Assembly (NCBI RefSeq): GCF_018613895.1 | Contig: NZ_JAGGPH010000016.1 | Span: 1-64,000, forward strand | Reading direction: 5' to 3' | Length of the DNA stretch: 64,000 nt | From: Curtobacterium sp. ISL-83 | Lineage (GTDB): Bacteria > Actinomycetota > Actinomycetes > Actinomycetales > Microbacteriaceae | Shown here: positions 22,799 through 31,314 of the stretch, in pieces | Position numbering within the stretch: the stretch's first letter is position 1 | Layout of the letters: each line of letters opens with the position of its first letter | Made by a program: the position numbers and the translations under genes | The notes under the pieces: model-generated | The model's input: only the letters and a program-made list of their open reading frames with translations | The model's database searches: none | Told to the model about the DNA's origin: nothing

Positions 22799-24219
22799 GC
22801 GGACACCACCGTGGTGGACGGCTTGCCCGACGACGCGGTCAACGCTGTGGTCGATGCCGCGGTCGACGCCGCACGCTCGACGACCGTGCTGGGCAGGCCG
22901 AGCGTCTCGCGGAGCGTGGCGCCCTCGTCGTACGACGAGCGGTACACCCCGCGCTCCTGCAGCAGCGGCACCACGGTGTCGACGAACTCGTCCAGTCCGT
23001 ACGGGTTCGTGTGCGGCACGACGACGAACCCGTCGCACGCGCGCTCCTGCACGTACCGGTCGATCTCGGACGCGATGTGGGCCGGGGTCCCGACGAAGCC
23101 ACCTCGTGTCGAGACCCGCACGACGAGGTCGCGGATCGACAGGTCCTCGGCCGCCGCCAGGTCCCGCCACTGCTGGACGGTCGCGGTGACGTCCCTGACG
23201 TGCCGGACGCGGCCGCGGGTGATCTCGGCGCTCTCGAGGTCCGGTTCGATCGTCGGCAGCGGGCCGTCGACGTCGTACGACGACAGGTCGCGGTTCCAGA
23301 TCTGCTCGAGGAACGCGATCGCCGTCGCCGGGCTCACCTGGGCACGGCGGATCAGGCGAGCCCGCTCCTCGGCGTCGGACGCGGTGTCGCCGAGCACGAA
23401 GGTCGCGCCCGGCAGGATGTGCAGCCCGTCCTTCGACCGCCCGGCCCGCTCGAGCCGTGCGGTGACGTCCCGGAAGAAGGCCTGCGCGTCCCCGAACTCG
23501 GTGTGCAGGGAGAACACCACCTCGGCGTGGCGGGCGGCGAGGTCACGGCCCTCGTCGGAGTCCCCCGCTTGCACGACCACGGGGTGTCGCTGTGGACTCC
23601 GCGGGACCGGGAACGTGCCCGTCACGTCGAACTGCGGACCGTGGTGGTCGACGTCACGGATCCTCGACCGGTCGGCGAACACCCCGGTGGCTGTGTCTGT
23701 CACGACGGCGTCCGCCCGCCACGAGTCCCACAGTTCGCGGGAGAGTTCGATGAACTCGGCTGCACGGGTGTACCGGTCGGCGTGGGCGAGGAACCCGCCC
23801 CGCCGGAAGTTCGCCCCGTGGAAGGCGTCCGAGCTCGTCACGACGTTCCACCCCGCGCGCCCGTCGGTGAGGTGGTCGAGCGTGGCGAGCTGCTTCGCGA
23901 GTTCGACCGGCTCGTTGAACGTCGTCTGCAGCGTCCCGACCAACCCGATGTGCGACGTCACGCCAGCGAGAGCCGCGAGGATCGCGAGGGTGTTCGGTCG
24001 GCCGACGACGTCGAGGTCGTGGATGCGGCCCTTCTGCTCGCGGAGCCGCAACCCCTCGGCCAGGAACAGGAAGTCGAAGCACCCGCGCTCGGCGTTCCGG
24101 GCGAAGTGCTCGAAGGACGAGAACGCGATCTGGCTCTCGGCGCGCTCGTCGCTCCAGACGGTGGTGTTGTTCACGCCGGGGAAGTGCGCGGCGAGGTGGA
24201 CCTGGCGTTTCGTGGTCAT
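22795..24219 (-). CDS. NtaA/DmoA-family FMN-dependent monooxygenase
   Basis: A 474-residue monooxygenase of the NtaA/SnaA/DszA/DmoA family. Visible family segments are VHLAAHFPGVNNTTVW, FDFLFLAEGLRLR, TLDHLTDGRAGWNVVTS and WDSW with the following YxxAxEFxE-like helix. Characterised members oxidise nitrilotriacetate, dibenzothiophene sulfone or dimethyl sulfide using FMNH2 from a separate reductase. No reductase is next to it. It overlaps its neighbours on both sides by four bases. Confidence 0.9.
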   Translation of the reverse strand: MTTKRQVHLAAHFPGVNNTTVWSDERAESQIAFSSFEHFARNAERGCFDFLFLAEGLRLREQKGRIHDLDVVGRPNTLAILAALAGVTSHIGLVGTLQTTFNEPVELAKQLATLDHLTDGRAGWNVVTSSDAFHGANFRRGGFLAHADRYTRAAEFIELSRELWDSWRADAVVTDTATGVFADRSRIRDVDHHGPQFDVTGTFPVPRSPQRHPVVVQAGDSDEGRDLAARHAEVVFSLHTEFGDAQAFFRDVTARLERAGRSKDGLHILPGATFVLGDTASDAEERARLIRRAQVSPATAIAFLEQIWNRDLSSYDVDGPLPTIEPDLESAEITRGRVRHVRDVTATVQQWRDLAAAEDLSIRDLVVRVSTRGGFVGTPAHIASEIDRYVQERACDGFVVVPHTNPYGLDEFVDTVVPLLQERGVYRSSYDEGATLRETLGLPSTVVERAASTAASTTALTASSGKPSTTVVSA

Positions 24220-25481
24220 GCGAGGGCCCCCGAGGAGCGCGACGGAGCTGGGACCGACGCGCCGGCGCGCGACGGACGGGCGTACCGGCTGACGGCCGGA
24301 GCGATCCCGAGCCGCGTGCGCAGGTCGACGGTCGGACGGGAGGCGACGTCGGCCCGCAGACCGGCCGTCACGAGCGCGGGGACGAGCTGCCGCGCGATCG
24401 CCGAGGAGTCCACCGGGACGCGGAGCGGGCGGAGACGCACGCCGGCGTACCCGAGACCCCGGAGGTCCTCGATCAGCGACACGAGCTCGGGCACCGTCGT
24501 CGCGAGCACCTCGGCGTCCGACGTCCCCGAGTACGGTGCTCCGGCCGCCTCGTCGAGCGCAGCGAGCGCGTCAGCCGCGGCGGCGGGCGACGGCCCGAGG
24601 AGCACCGCGAGGTCCGCGAGGACCGGCCGACGGATGTGGGAACGGGCCGCCTGCTCGGCGTCGCGGACGTGTGCCAGCGCGTCCCGTGCCTCCCGTCCGT
24701 CGACGCCGGGCGTGACCAGCACGACGTCGGCCACGTCCACGGCGAACCGTGCCGCGTCTGCCACGCGCGTCAGCGACGCGGAGCCCCACCCGCTCACCGA
24801 CGCGAAGACCGGCGGCCGCCCCTGCGGTGACCGCGGCACGATCGACGCGCCGTGCACCCGGACGTACTCGCCCTCGAAGGACGCGTCGTGGATGCGGTCG
24901 CGGTCGATGAACCGACCCGACGGGACGTCACGGATGATCGCGTCGTCGTCCCAGCTGTCCCAGAGGCGGCTGACGACCTCGGCGACCTCGCGGGCCTCGG
25001 CGGACAGGTGCGCTGTGTCCAGGTGCGCTGCGGTCCGGTCGTCGGGTCGGCGACGGCCGAAGAGGGCCGCCTCGCGGGCCGTCGGACTCACCTCGATCCG
25101 CCAGCCGGCCCGCCCGAGCGAGACGTGGTCGAGGGTCTGGAGGCCCGTGGCGACGTGGAACGGTTCGGTGTGCGTCACCGAGACGGTCGGTACCAGACCG
25201 ATCGCGCGGGTCGCCGGCGCGACGGCGCTCGCGACGAGGAGCGCGTCGAGGTGCCCGACCACGGTCCGCGTGTCGAGGTCGCGGTCGCCGTCGGTGGGGC
25301 CCGCGGTGAAGGAGTCCTCCAGCGTCACGGCGTCGACGCCCTGTCGGTCCTGCTCGACGACGAGGTCCCGCCAGTACGGGAGGCTCGTGGTGCGCCGGGC
25401 GGTCGGGCCGGCGGTCCGCCAGGCGGCGGGGTGCCAACCCGCGCCCCGGAGCGCGGTGACGAGGGTGATGCGGTCGGTCAT
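24216..25481 (-). CDS. LLM-class flavin-dependent oxidoreductase
   Basis: A 421-residue luciferase-like monooxygenase related to the NtaA/SsuD group: ITLVTALRGAGWHPAAWR, DAVTLEDSF and TLDHVSLGRAGWRIEVSPT are the recognisable segments. It is the first gene of the three-gene operon. TAGCGT six bases before the ATG at 25481 indicates a leaderless start. Operons of this kind often serve sulfonate, sulfone or other organosulfur use, but no sulfur-starvation signature or transporter is seen here, so this is only a guess. Confidence 0.86.
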   Translation of the reverse strand: MTDRITLVTALRGAGWHPAAWRTAGPTARRTTSLPYWRDLVVEQDRQGVDAVTLEDSFTAGPTDGDRDLDTRTVVGHLDALLVASAVAPATRAIGLVPTVSVTHTEPFHVATGLQTLDHVSLGRAGWRIEVSPTAREAALFGRRRPDDRTAAHLDTAHLSAEAREVAEVVSRLWDSWDDDAIIRDVPSGRFIDRDRIHDASFEGEYVRVHGASIVPRSPQGRPPVFASVSGWGSASLTRVADAARFAVDVADVVLVTPGVDGREARDALAHVRDAEQAARSHIRRPVLADLAVLLGPSPAAAADALAALDEAAGAPYSGTSDAEVLATTVPELVSLIEDLRGLGYAGVRLRPLRVPVDSSAIARQLVPALVTAGLRADVASRPTVDLRTRLGIAPAVSRYARPSRAGASVPAPSRSSGALA

Positions 25482-25487
25482 GCGGCG

Positions 25488-25493
25488 ACGCTA
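25488..25493 (-). promoter_or_regulatory. -10 hexamer, monooxygenase operon
   Basis: TAGCGT lies six bases before the ATG at 25481. Confidence 0.6.
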
Positions 25494-25630
25494 CGGGGCG
25501 AGGTGCTCCTGCGGCGAGGGTGTTGCGGTGCGTGACCGACGGTGTCGTCGTGTGACGGGCGCGGGGCGCTGGGCGTCATCGGGCGTCACGCCGGGGTGGC
25601 GGTACTCGGAGCCGCCGACACCGCGGTGGG

Positions 25631-25636
25631 TAGCGT
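25631..25636 (+). promoter_or_regulatory. -10 hexamer, UPF0303 gene
   Basis: TAGCGT lies 27 bases before the ATG at 25664. Here a GGGAGGA ribosome binding site follows, so this gene has an ordinary leader, unlike many neighbours. Confidence 0.5.
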
Positions 25637-25663
25637 GGTGCCACGACCACCCGGGAGGACCCC

Positions 25664-26149
25664 ATGACCGACGGCACCGAGTACCTCGCCCTGTCCACCG
25701 AGGACAAGCTGCGGACGCTCCTCGACGAGGAACGCGAGCTCGACTTCGACGCGTTCGACCTGGAGGACGCGTGGGCCCTCGGCTCGTGGCTCCGGAGCAC
25801 GGCGCTCGACCGGGGGCTGGGCATCGCCTGCGCCGTCGCGTTCGGCGAGCAGCGGGTCTTCCACGCGGCGACGCCCGGGTCCGGCGCCGTCAACGACGCC
25901 TGGCTCGACCGGAAGTTCCGCGTCGTCCGGCACTTCGGGCACTCGACGCTCGCCGTGCGGACCGATTACGAGCGCGGCGGCAGCTCCTTCGCCGAGGCTG
26001 CGGCGCTCGACCCGCTCACCTACCAGGCGGCGGGCGGCGGGTTCCCGCTGCGGCTCCGTGGCGCCCTGATCGGGACCGTCGGGGTGAGCGGGCTCGAGAT
26101 GCACCACGACCACGCCCTCGTGGTGGAGGCGCTGCGCGCGCACCACTGA
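25664..26149 (+). CDS. UPF0303 / heme-degrading-domain protein
   Basis: A 161-residue protein of the UPF0303 group within the HbpS/GlcG (DUF336-like) fold. Family-like segments are FDLEDAWALGSWLRSTALDRGLGIACAV, VNDAWLDRKFRVVRHFGHSTL, AAGGGFPLRL and GTVGVSGLEMHHDHALVVEAL. Some relatives bind or degrade heme; the role of UPF0303 members is not established. A GGGAGGA site precedes the ATG. It is divergent from the monooxygenase operon. Confidence 0.88.
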   Translation: MTDGTEYLALSTEDKLRTLLDEERELDFDAFDLEDAWALGSWLRSTALDRGLGIACAVAFGEQRVFHAATPGSGAVNDAWLDRKFRVVRHFGHSTLAVRTDYERGGSSFAEAAALDPLTYQAAGGGFPLRLRGALIGTVGVSGLEMHHDHALVVEALRAHH

Positions 26150-26164
26150 GCGGCTGGCGGCGGG

Positions 26165-26974
26165 TCAGGCCGGGAGGCGCTCCCCGGCTTCGACCGCGAC
26201 GTCGAGCCGGTTCTCGGCCGGCGGCAACGGGCAGGTGGCGTGCTCGGTGTAGGCGCACGGCAGGTTCGTCGCCCGGTTGAAGTCGATCCGGGTCGCTCCT
26301 GAGGCGTCGGGGGCCGGCACCTCGAGACTCCGGGTTGCTGCGTACGTCGTGACGCCGCTCGTCCGGTCGATGAAGAGCACGAGGAGTCCGCCGTCCCGCC
26401 CGTTGAACGCGAGCAGCGATCGCGGCCCGTCGAGGTCGAACGTCAGCGTCCCCGGTGCCTCGAACACGTGCTGGAGTCCGTCGACCACCGACCCGACCGT
26501 CACGGCACGGGGTGCGTCGAACGGCTCGAAGTGCGCATCGACCGCGAACGCCTGGTCCGGTTCGTACGCCGGCGTCCCCCGGTACCCGACGCGGAGCGGA
26601 GCACTCGGGCGGCGCGGACGGATGACGTCGCTGCCCCCGCGTCGGGCGACCTCGATGACGATGGACTCGTCGCCGTCGTGCCACCTCACCGTCGGCGCGG
26701 AGCGGTCGGCGAGCGGTCCGAACCGGTGCGTGCCGGTGACCGGTGCACCGTCGATCTCGAGCGTCTCCCCCTCGGCCAGTTCGACGACGGGACCGTCGTC
26801 ACCGGTCGACCACGCGCCGGGGGCGTCGTCGTACCGTTCCGCGTCGGCCTGCAGCCAGTGCATGCCGGTGATCGCGAGGAACCCGTGCTCACTCGCACGG
26901 TCGGCCTCGTGGGCGTCGTGCCACGTGGTCCACGCGCGGGCGAAGTCGGTCGCGGTCGGGGTCGTCGTGCTCAT
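26165..26974 (-). CDS. DUF1684 domain protein
   Basis: A 269-residue protein of the DUF1684 family. Family-like features are the N-terminal WHxxHExDxxxxHGFLxITGMHWL pattern (about 15-45) and the C-terminal DFNRATNLPCAYTEHATCPLP (about 235-255), with paired Cys and a conserved Asn. No signal peptide. The function of the family is unknown. TACGGT six bases before the ATG at 26974 indicates a leaderless message; there is no ribosome binding site. Confidence 0.88.
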   Translation of the reverse strand: MSTTTPTATDFARAWTTWHDAHEADRASEHGFLAITGMHWLQADAERYDDAPGAWSTGDDGPVVELAEGETLEIDGAPVTGTHRFGPLADRSAPTVRWHDGDESIVIEVARRGGSDVIRPRRPSAPLRVGYRGTPAYEPDQAFAVDAHFEPFDAPRAVTVGSVVDGLQHVFEAPGTLTFDLDGPRSLLAFNGRDGGLLVLFIDRTSGVTTYAATRSLEVPAPDASGATRIDFNRATNLPCAYTEHATCPLPPAENRLDVAVEAGERLPA

Positions 26975-26980
26975 GGGACG

Positions 26981-26986
26981 ACCGTA
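26981..26986 (-). promoter_or_regulatory. -10 hexamer, DUF1684 gene
   Basis: TACGGT lies six bases before the ATG at 26974. Confidence 0.6.
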
Positions 26987-27099
26987 CGTCGTCCCGCGAC
27001 CCGCGTGTCCCTGCGCGTCGCGCGAGGTCACACGCGGGCGATCGCTGGTCGGGTCCCCGCGATGCGGCGCCGGCCACCGCGCGGCCGACGTCCCTCTGC

Positions 27100-27105
27100 C
27101 AGAGT
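27100..27105 (+). promoter_or_regulatory. -10 hexamer, RidA gene
   Basis: CAGAGT lies six bases before the ATG at 27112. Confidence 0.45.
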
Positions 27106-27111
27106 CGACCC

Positions 27112-27513
27112 ATGACCGCAGTGCAGCTCGTCCGCTCGACCACCCTCAGCGCGGCGGAGTACGCCCACGCCGCGACCGTCCCGGCCGGGGTGCGCCTCGT
27201 GTTCCTCGCCGGCGCGTGCCCGCTGGACGCCGACGGCCGGACCGTCGCCGTCGGTGACCACGCCGGCCAGGCCGCACAGTGCATCGCGAACCTGCGCCAG
27301 GCACTCGTGGACGCGGGTGCGGCCATCACCGACGTCGTCTCGACCCGCGTGCTCGTCGCCTCCACCCGACAGGCCGATCTGGTCGCCGCGTGGCAGGTCG
27401 TCCGCGACGCCTTCGGCGACCACGACGTCCCGAGCACCCTGCTCGGCGTCACCGTCCTCGGGTACGACCACCAGCTCGTGGAGATCGAAGCCGTCGCCGC
27501 CCGCGCGGAGTGA
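27112..27513 (+). CDS. RidA-family protein
   Basis: A 133-residue member of the RidA/YjgF family, trimeric proteins that often hydrolyse reactive enamine/imine intermediates. The family arginine lies in VVSTRVLVA (about residue 77), and GDHAGQAAQCIANLRQALVDAG and the C-terminal LVEIEAVA are typical. Whether this member is a true deaminase or one of the Rid subgroups of unknown role is not clear. It is leaderless and alone, converging on an SDR gene with a strong palindrome between them. Confidence 0.88.
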   Translation: MTAVQLVRSTTLSAAEYAHAATVPAGVRLVFLAGACPLDADGRTVAVGDHAGQAAQCIANLRQALVDAGAAITDVVSTRVLVASTRQADLVAAWQVVRDAFGDHDVPSTLLGVTVLGYDHQLVEIEAVAARAE

Positions 27514-27533
27514 CTCGCGCCTCCCGTCTGTCG

Positions 27534-27555
27534 CCCCGGACCGTCAGTACCGGGG
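27534..27555. repeat. small hairpin after RidA gene
   Basis: CCCCGG and CCGGGG with a 10-base loop, just before the larger palindrome at 27557. Confidence 0.4.
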
Positions 27556-27556
27556 C

Positions 27557-27606
27557 AGGTTGACGGCATGGTGCGCGGTTGTTCCGGCGCACCATGCCGT
27601 CAACCT
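27557..27606. terminator. 20-bp-arm palindrome between RidA and SDR genes
   Basis: AGGTTGACGGCATGGTGCGC and its exact reverse complement flank a 10-base loop (27577-27586). It lies between two converging genes and probably terminates both. Its sequence differs from the GGACGGGAGG family. Confidence 0.65.
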
Positions 27607-27648
27607 CGCACCGAGCGGTGGCCGGTGACCGGTCGCGCGCGCCCGCCG

Positions 27649-28608
27649 TCAGCGCCGAGCGGTCCGCAGCCCGAGGACCACGGCGCCGAGCACGCCGGCC
27701 CACACGAGCGGGCGGGTGACCCGCCGGCGCTTCGCGACCCAGCCGCCGTCGACGGCGTTGCCGGCCTCGGCCGACGCGTACAGGTTGCCGTCCGTGGGCT
27801 CTTGCTTCCCGCGGAGCGCGAACGTCTCCACCATCGGCCCGGTGATCCGGTGGAAGGCCCACGGCACGATGAACTCGGCCGACACGAGCGACGCCTGGAA
27901 CCGCCCGACGTACCGGTTGCGCTTCGGGTGCAGGGCCTGGGCGACGACGGCCTTCGCCGCTCGCTGGACGGACACGGTCGGGGGCAGCGGGTGCGACGCC
28001 TTGCCGGTGTAGTTCGCGCCGTTCTGGTAGATCGGCGTGTCGATCGTCGAGGGCAGGACCGCGCCGAAGCGGATCCCGGTGCCCTGGAACTCGTCCGCGA
28101 GGACGTCGGCCAGGCCGAGGGCCGCGTGCTTGCTCGTCACGTACGCGGACTGGTACGGCGCGGACAGCAGGGACTGGATCGACCCGACGAGCACGTACGT
28201 CCCCGATCCCCGCTGCTTCCAGTGCGGCAGCAGTGCCTTCACGGCGTGCACGTGCCCGTACAGGTTGGTCTCGAGGACGCGCTTGAACGCCTCGGTCGGG
28301 GTCTGGTCGAACCGCCCGTAGACGAACAGGGCCGCGTTGCCGACGAAGACGTCGATGCGGCCGAACCGCGAGGTGGTGGTCCCGACCAGGTCCTTGACGG
28401 CGTGTTCGTCCGCGACGTCGGTGGGGATCGCGATGGTCTCGGCACCGAGCGCCCGGCACTCCTCGGCGGCGGCCTCCAGGCTCTCCCGACCACGGGCGGC
28501 GACGACGAGCGTGGCGCCCTCACGAGCGAACTCGTGCGCAGCAGCCCTCCCGATGCCGCTCGATGCTCCGGTGACGACGACGATCTTCCCGCGGAACCGA
28601 TGTGCCAT
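27649..28608 (-). CDS. SDR-family oxidoreductase
   Basis: A 319-residue short-chain dehydrogenase. The NAD(P) motif is VTGASSGIGRAAA (about residues 13-25), the NNAG equivalent is VGNAALF, and the catalytic Ser and YxxxK lie in GSIQSLL and SAYVTSKHAALG (about 138-160). The last 60 residues extend past the core (VIPWAFHRITG... and a final hydrophobic stretch LVWAGVLGAVVLGLRTARR), suggesting a C-terminal membrane anchor. The ATG at 28608 has TACCAA seven bases upstream. The substrate is unknown. Confidence 0.88.
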   Translation of the reverse strand: MAHRFRGKIVVVTGASSGIGRAAAHEFAREGATLVVAARGRESLEAAAEECRALGAETIAIPTDVADEHAVKDLVGTTTSRFGRIDVFVGNAALFVYGRFDQTPTEAFKRVLETNLYGHVHAVKALLPHWKQRGSGTYVLVGSIQSLLSAPYQSAYVTSKHAALGLADVLADEFQGTGIRFGAVLPSTIDTPIYQNGANYTGKASHPLPPTVSVQRAAKAVVAQALHPKRNRYVGRFQASLVSAEFIVPWAFHRITGPMVETFALRGKQEPTDGNLYASAEAGNAVDGGWVAKRRRVTRPLVWAGVLGAVVLGLRTARR

Positions 28609-28615
28609 GTGCTCG

Positions 28616-28621
28616 TTGGTA
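28616..28621 (-). promoter_or_regulatory. weak -10 hexamer, SDR gene
   Basis: TACCAA lies seven bases before the ATG at 28608; the final T is missing. Confidence 0.3.
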
Positions 28622-28762
28622 CGCGGTCGCGGCTCCGACACCATCCAGCGCGCCGTACCCCGAGTCCAGCGCGACACCCCGAGTCAGCGCGCTCTCCCCC
28701 GAGTCCGGCGCGGAAACCCGCGTCCGACCGTCGGAGCCTTCCGCAACTCCCGTGGCGGGTGG

Positions 28763-28768
28763 CACGAT
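28763..28768 (+). promoter_or_regulatory. -10 hexamer, small membrane protein gene
   Basis: CACGAT then GGCCGC then ATG at 28775. The same 15-base string occurs before the lipoprotein gene at 50777. Confidence 0.45.
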
Positions 28769-28774
28769 GGCCGC

Positions 28775-29038
28775 ATGCGCAAGGACGAGCTCACCGTGGA
28801 GGAGGCGACCGCGATCACCGAGCACGCCCGGTCCGGCTCCCTCCCCCTCGACGACCCGGAGATCCGGAAGGTGGTCGAGCAGGCCAACCGGACGCTCGTC
28901 CGCGCGCAGATGTGGGGCGAGGACCGCAGCCCGAAGCTCCGCCGCCGGCGCCGGTTCGTGGCGGCCGGGGCGCTGTTGCTCGTGCTGGTGTGGGTCGCCG
29001 GCCTGCTCGTCCCGCTCGCGACGCACTTCGGCCAGTAG
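28775..29038 (+). CDS. small single-pass membrane protein
   Basis: An 87-residue protein of unknown function. Residues 1-55 are charged and helical (LTVEEATAITEHARSG), followed by a basic KLRRRRRF and one membrane helix AAGALLLVLVWVAGLLVPLA (about 62-81). The charge pattern places the N-terminus in the cytoplasm. Apparently leaderless. No partner is evident; a GH16 gene follows 118 bp later. Confidence 0.7.
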   Translation: MRKDELTVEEATAITEHARSGSLPLDDPEIRKVVEQANRTLVRAQMWGEDRSPKLRRRRRFVAAGALLLVLVWVAGLLVPLATHFGQ

Positions 29039-29156
29039 CCGGAGTCCGGCCACCAGCCGCGGCATCCCTCGCCCCCCGTTCGCGCCCGGGTAGCCGCGCA
29101 CTGCGGGTTGTGACGGCAGCCTGGTGCCCATCCCGCGCAGCCCGCAGACTCGCGGG

Positions 29157-30041
29157 ATGGACCAGGGAACCCCGATCGACCGCCGCCGCTTCGTCACACT
29201 CGGCCTCGCCGGCACAGCCGCCACCGCGATCGGCACAGCGACCCTCGCCGCCGCGTCCCCCGCGAGTGCCGCACGAGCCACGAGCACGGCGCGCAGCACG
29301 ACCAGCAGCACCACCACGACCGGCACCCTCATCGCGGCCGACGAGTTCGACGGCCCCGCGGGCAGCGCCCCGAACAGCGGCATCTGGCGCTTCGACACCG
29401 GCGCCGGCGGCTGGGGCAACGGTGAACTGGAGACGTACACCGACTCCCGCCGCAACTCCGCGCTGGACGGCGCGAGCAACCTGGTGATCACCGCCCGCCG
29501 CGAGGCTGACGGCTCGTACACCTCGGCCCGGCTGAAGTCCGAGGGCACCTTCACGGCGCAGTACGGCAGCATCCAGGCCCGCATCAAGATCCCCAGGGGG
29601 CAGGGCATCTGGCCCGCGTTCTGGATGCTCGGCGCGGACATCGGCCAGGTCGGCTGGCCGGCCTGCGGCGAGATCGACGTGATGGAGAACGTCGGCTTCG
29701 AGCCCGCCGTGGTCCACGGCACGGTGCACGGCCCCGGGTACTCCGGCGCCCAGGGGCTCTCGAGCCCGTACACCAACCCCGGCGGGGCACCCTTCGCGGA
29801 CGCCTTCCACGTGTTCGGCGTCGACTGGCGCCCCGGCTCCATCAGCTGGACGGTCGACGGCGTCGCGTACAAGACGGTCACGCCGGCGGACACCAACGGC
29901 AACCCGTGGGTCTTCGACCAGCCCTTCTTCGTGATCCTCGACGTCGCGGTCGGCGGGAACTGGCCCGGCTCCCCGGACGCGTCGACCCGGTTCCCACAGC
30001 AGATGCTCGTCGACTGGGTGCGCGTGTACCAGAACGCCTGA
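29157..30041 (+). CDS. secreted GH16 beta-glucanase-like enzyme
   Basis: A 294-residue family 16 glycoside hydrolase. The N-terminus has a Tat-type signal (DRRRFVTLGLAG, then a hydrophobic stretch ending in ASPASAARA, about residue 42). The catalytic motif GEIDVMEN (about 169-176) has the ExDxxE nucleophile and acid/base. Segments FDGPAGSAPNSGIWRFDTGAGGW-like and WPAFWML are typical of laminarinase-type beta-1,3-glucanases. A Ser/Thr linker (about 43-60) follows the signal. No carbohydrate-binding module. The ATG at 29157 was preferred to a GTG at 29124. Confidence 0.92.
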   Translation: MDQGTPIDRRRFVTLGLAGTAATAIGTATLAAASPASAARATSTARSTTSSTTTTGTLIAADEFDGPAGSAPNSGIWRFDTGAGGWGNGELETYTDSRRNSALDGASNLVITARREADGSYTSARLKSEGTFTAQYGSIQARIKIPRGQGIWPAFWMLGADIGQVGWPACGEIDVMENVGFEPAVVHGTVHGPGYSGAQGLSSPYTNPGGAPFADAFHVFGVDWRPGSISWTVDGVAYKTVTPADTNGNPWVFDQPFFVILDVAVGGNWPGSPDASTRFPQQMLVDWVRVYQNA

Positions 30042-30106
30042 CCCCGTACGGCGGGTCCCATGGCGCGTCCGCGCAGCAGCGCCCGTCCCACAGGTGGCCG
30101 CCCACC

Positions 30107-30148
30107 GGACGGGAGGCGCGGTGCCGGCCGGTGGCGCGCCTCCCGTCC
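30107..30148. terminator. GGACGGGAGG-family palindrome
   Basis: Arms GGACGGGAGGCGCG / CGCGCCTCCCGTCC (14 bp perfect) with a 14-base loop containing GCCGGC. It lies between the converging GH16 and CDF genes. Confidence 0.65.
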
Positions 30149-30171
30149 GACCGGTGGTCGCGGCCGGAGCG

Positions 30172-31314
30172 TCAGACGGTCGCGCCGGGCGCGTCCGCCC
30201 GGCTGGGGACGGGGGTGACCGTGAAGGTGTCGAGGTTGCCGACGGCCGCGCGTGCCCGAGTGGTCGCCGCGTCGGCGACGCGCGTGGCGTCCCCGAGGTC
30301 GCTCGCGGCGTCGACCTCCACGGTGGCGGAGCCGGTGAGGCGGTGCCCGATCCAGCGGAGTCGGACGTCCGTCACGCGACGGACACCGGCGACGTGGGCG
30401 ACTGCGTGCTCGAGACGGTCCAGGAGCTCCGGGTCGACGGCGTCCATCAGGCGCGCACCGATCGACTTCACGGTGCCCCACAGCAGCAGCACGATCGACA
30501 CCGCGATGAGCAGACCGATGATCGGGTCGGCGAGCGGGAAGCCGACCAGGACCCCGATCGCACCGAGGACGACGGACAGCGACGTGAACCCGTCCAGGCG
30601 CGCGTGCACGCCGTCGGCCACCAGCGCCGCCGAACCGATGCGACGGCCGACGCGGATGCGGTAGATCGCGACGGCCTCGTTGCCGAGGAAGCCGACCACG
30701 CCGGCGAGCACCAGGAGCCAGGGCTGCTCGATCGGGCGGGGGTGCAGGAGGCGGTCGATCGCCTCCCAGCCGGCGACGACAGCGGACAGGGCGACGACGA
30801 ACACGATGAACATGCCGGCGAGGTCCTCGGCGCGGCCGTACCCGTACGTGTGGCGTCGGGTCGCTGCTCGTCGGCCGAGGACGAACGCGACCCAGAGCGG
30901 GACGGCGGTGAGGGCGTCGGCGAAGTTGTGCACGGTGTCGGCGAGCAGTGCGACCGAGCCGGTGAGTGCGACGAGGACCGCCTGCAGCACGGTCGTCGCG
31001 AGCAGGATCGCCATGCTGACCTGGAGGGCTCGGATGCCCGCGGAGCTCGCTTCCATGGCGTCGTCGATCGAGTCGGCGGCGTCGTGGGTGTGCGGGACGA
31101 AGAGGTCGTAGAGGAAGCCCCGGACGCCGCCGTGGGGGTGGGAGTGTCCGTGGTCGTGGCCGTGCGGGTGGTCGTGGTCATGACCGTGCGGGTGACCGTG
31201 GTCGTCACCGTGTGGGTGGGAGTGCCCGTGGTCGTGCGGCTCGTGCCCGTGCGGGTGGTCGTGCCCGTGCGGCTCGTGGTCGTGGTCGTGCACGTGGACG
31301 TCCGGGCCGCTCAT
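30172..31314 (-). CDS. CDF-family metal efflux protein with His-rich N-terminus
   Basis: A 380-residue cation diffusion facilitator. Residues about 1-62 contain some two dozen His in HDH/HGH repeats, likely a metal-binding sink. Six membrane helices follow, with metal-site residues in ALLADTVHNFADAL and ALVADGVHARLDG (HxxxD pairs typical of Zn2+ transporters), then a cytoplasmic C-terminal domain. It probably exports zinc or similar divalent metal in exchange for protons. The start overlaps the ArsR gene stop by four bases. Confidence 0.92.
   Translation of the reverse strand: MSGPDVHVHDHDHEPHGHDHPHGHEPHDHGHSHPHGDDHGHPHGHDHDHPHGHDHGHSHPHGGVRGFLYDLFVPHTHDAADSIDDAMEASSAGIRALQVSMAILLATTVLQAVLVALTGSVALLADTVHNFADALTAVPLWVAFVLGRRAATRRHTYGYGRAEDLAGMFIVFVVALSAVVAGWEAIDRLLHPRPIEQPWLLVLAGVVGFLGNEAVAIYRIRVGRRIGSAALVADGVHARLDGFTSLSVVLGAIGVLVGFPLADPIIGLLIAVSIVLLLWGTVKSIGARLMDAVDPELLDRLEHAVAHVAGVRRVTDVRLRWIGHRLTGSATVEVDAASDLGDATRVADAATTRARAAVGNLDTFTVTPVPSRADAPGATV

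Noticed and set aside
20984-26280. Very long plus-strand open frames (about 1,100 codons each) opposite the monooxygenase operon
   Set aside because: They lie over three well-supported minus-strand genes, match no family and have no promoter or ribosome binding site.
29124-29157. GTG start at 29124 for the GH16 gene
   Set aside because: It would put eleven residues before the Tat signal and has no better ribosome binding site; ATG 29157 keeps the twin-arginine region near the N-terminus.
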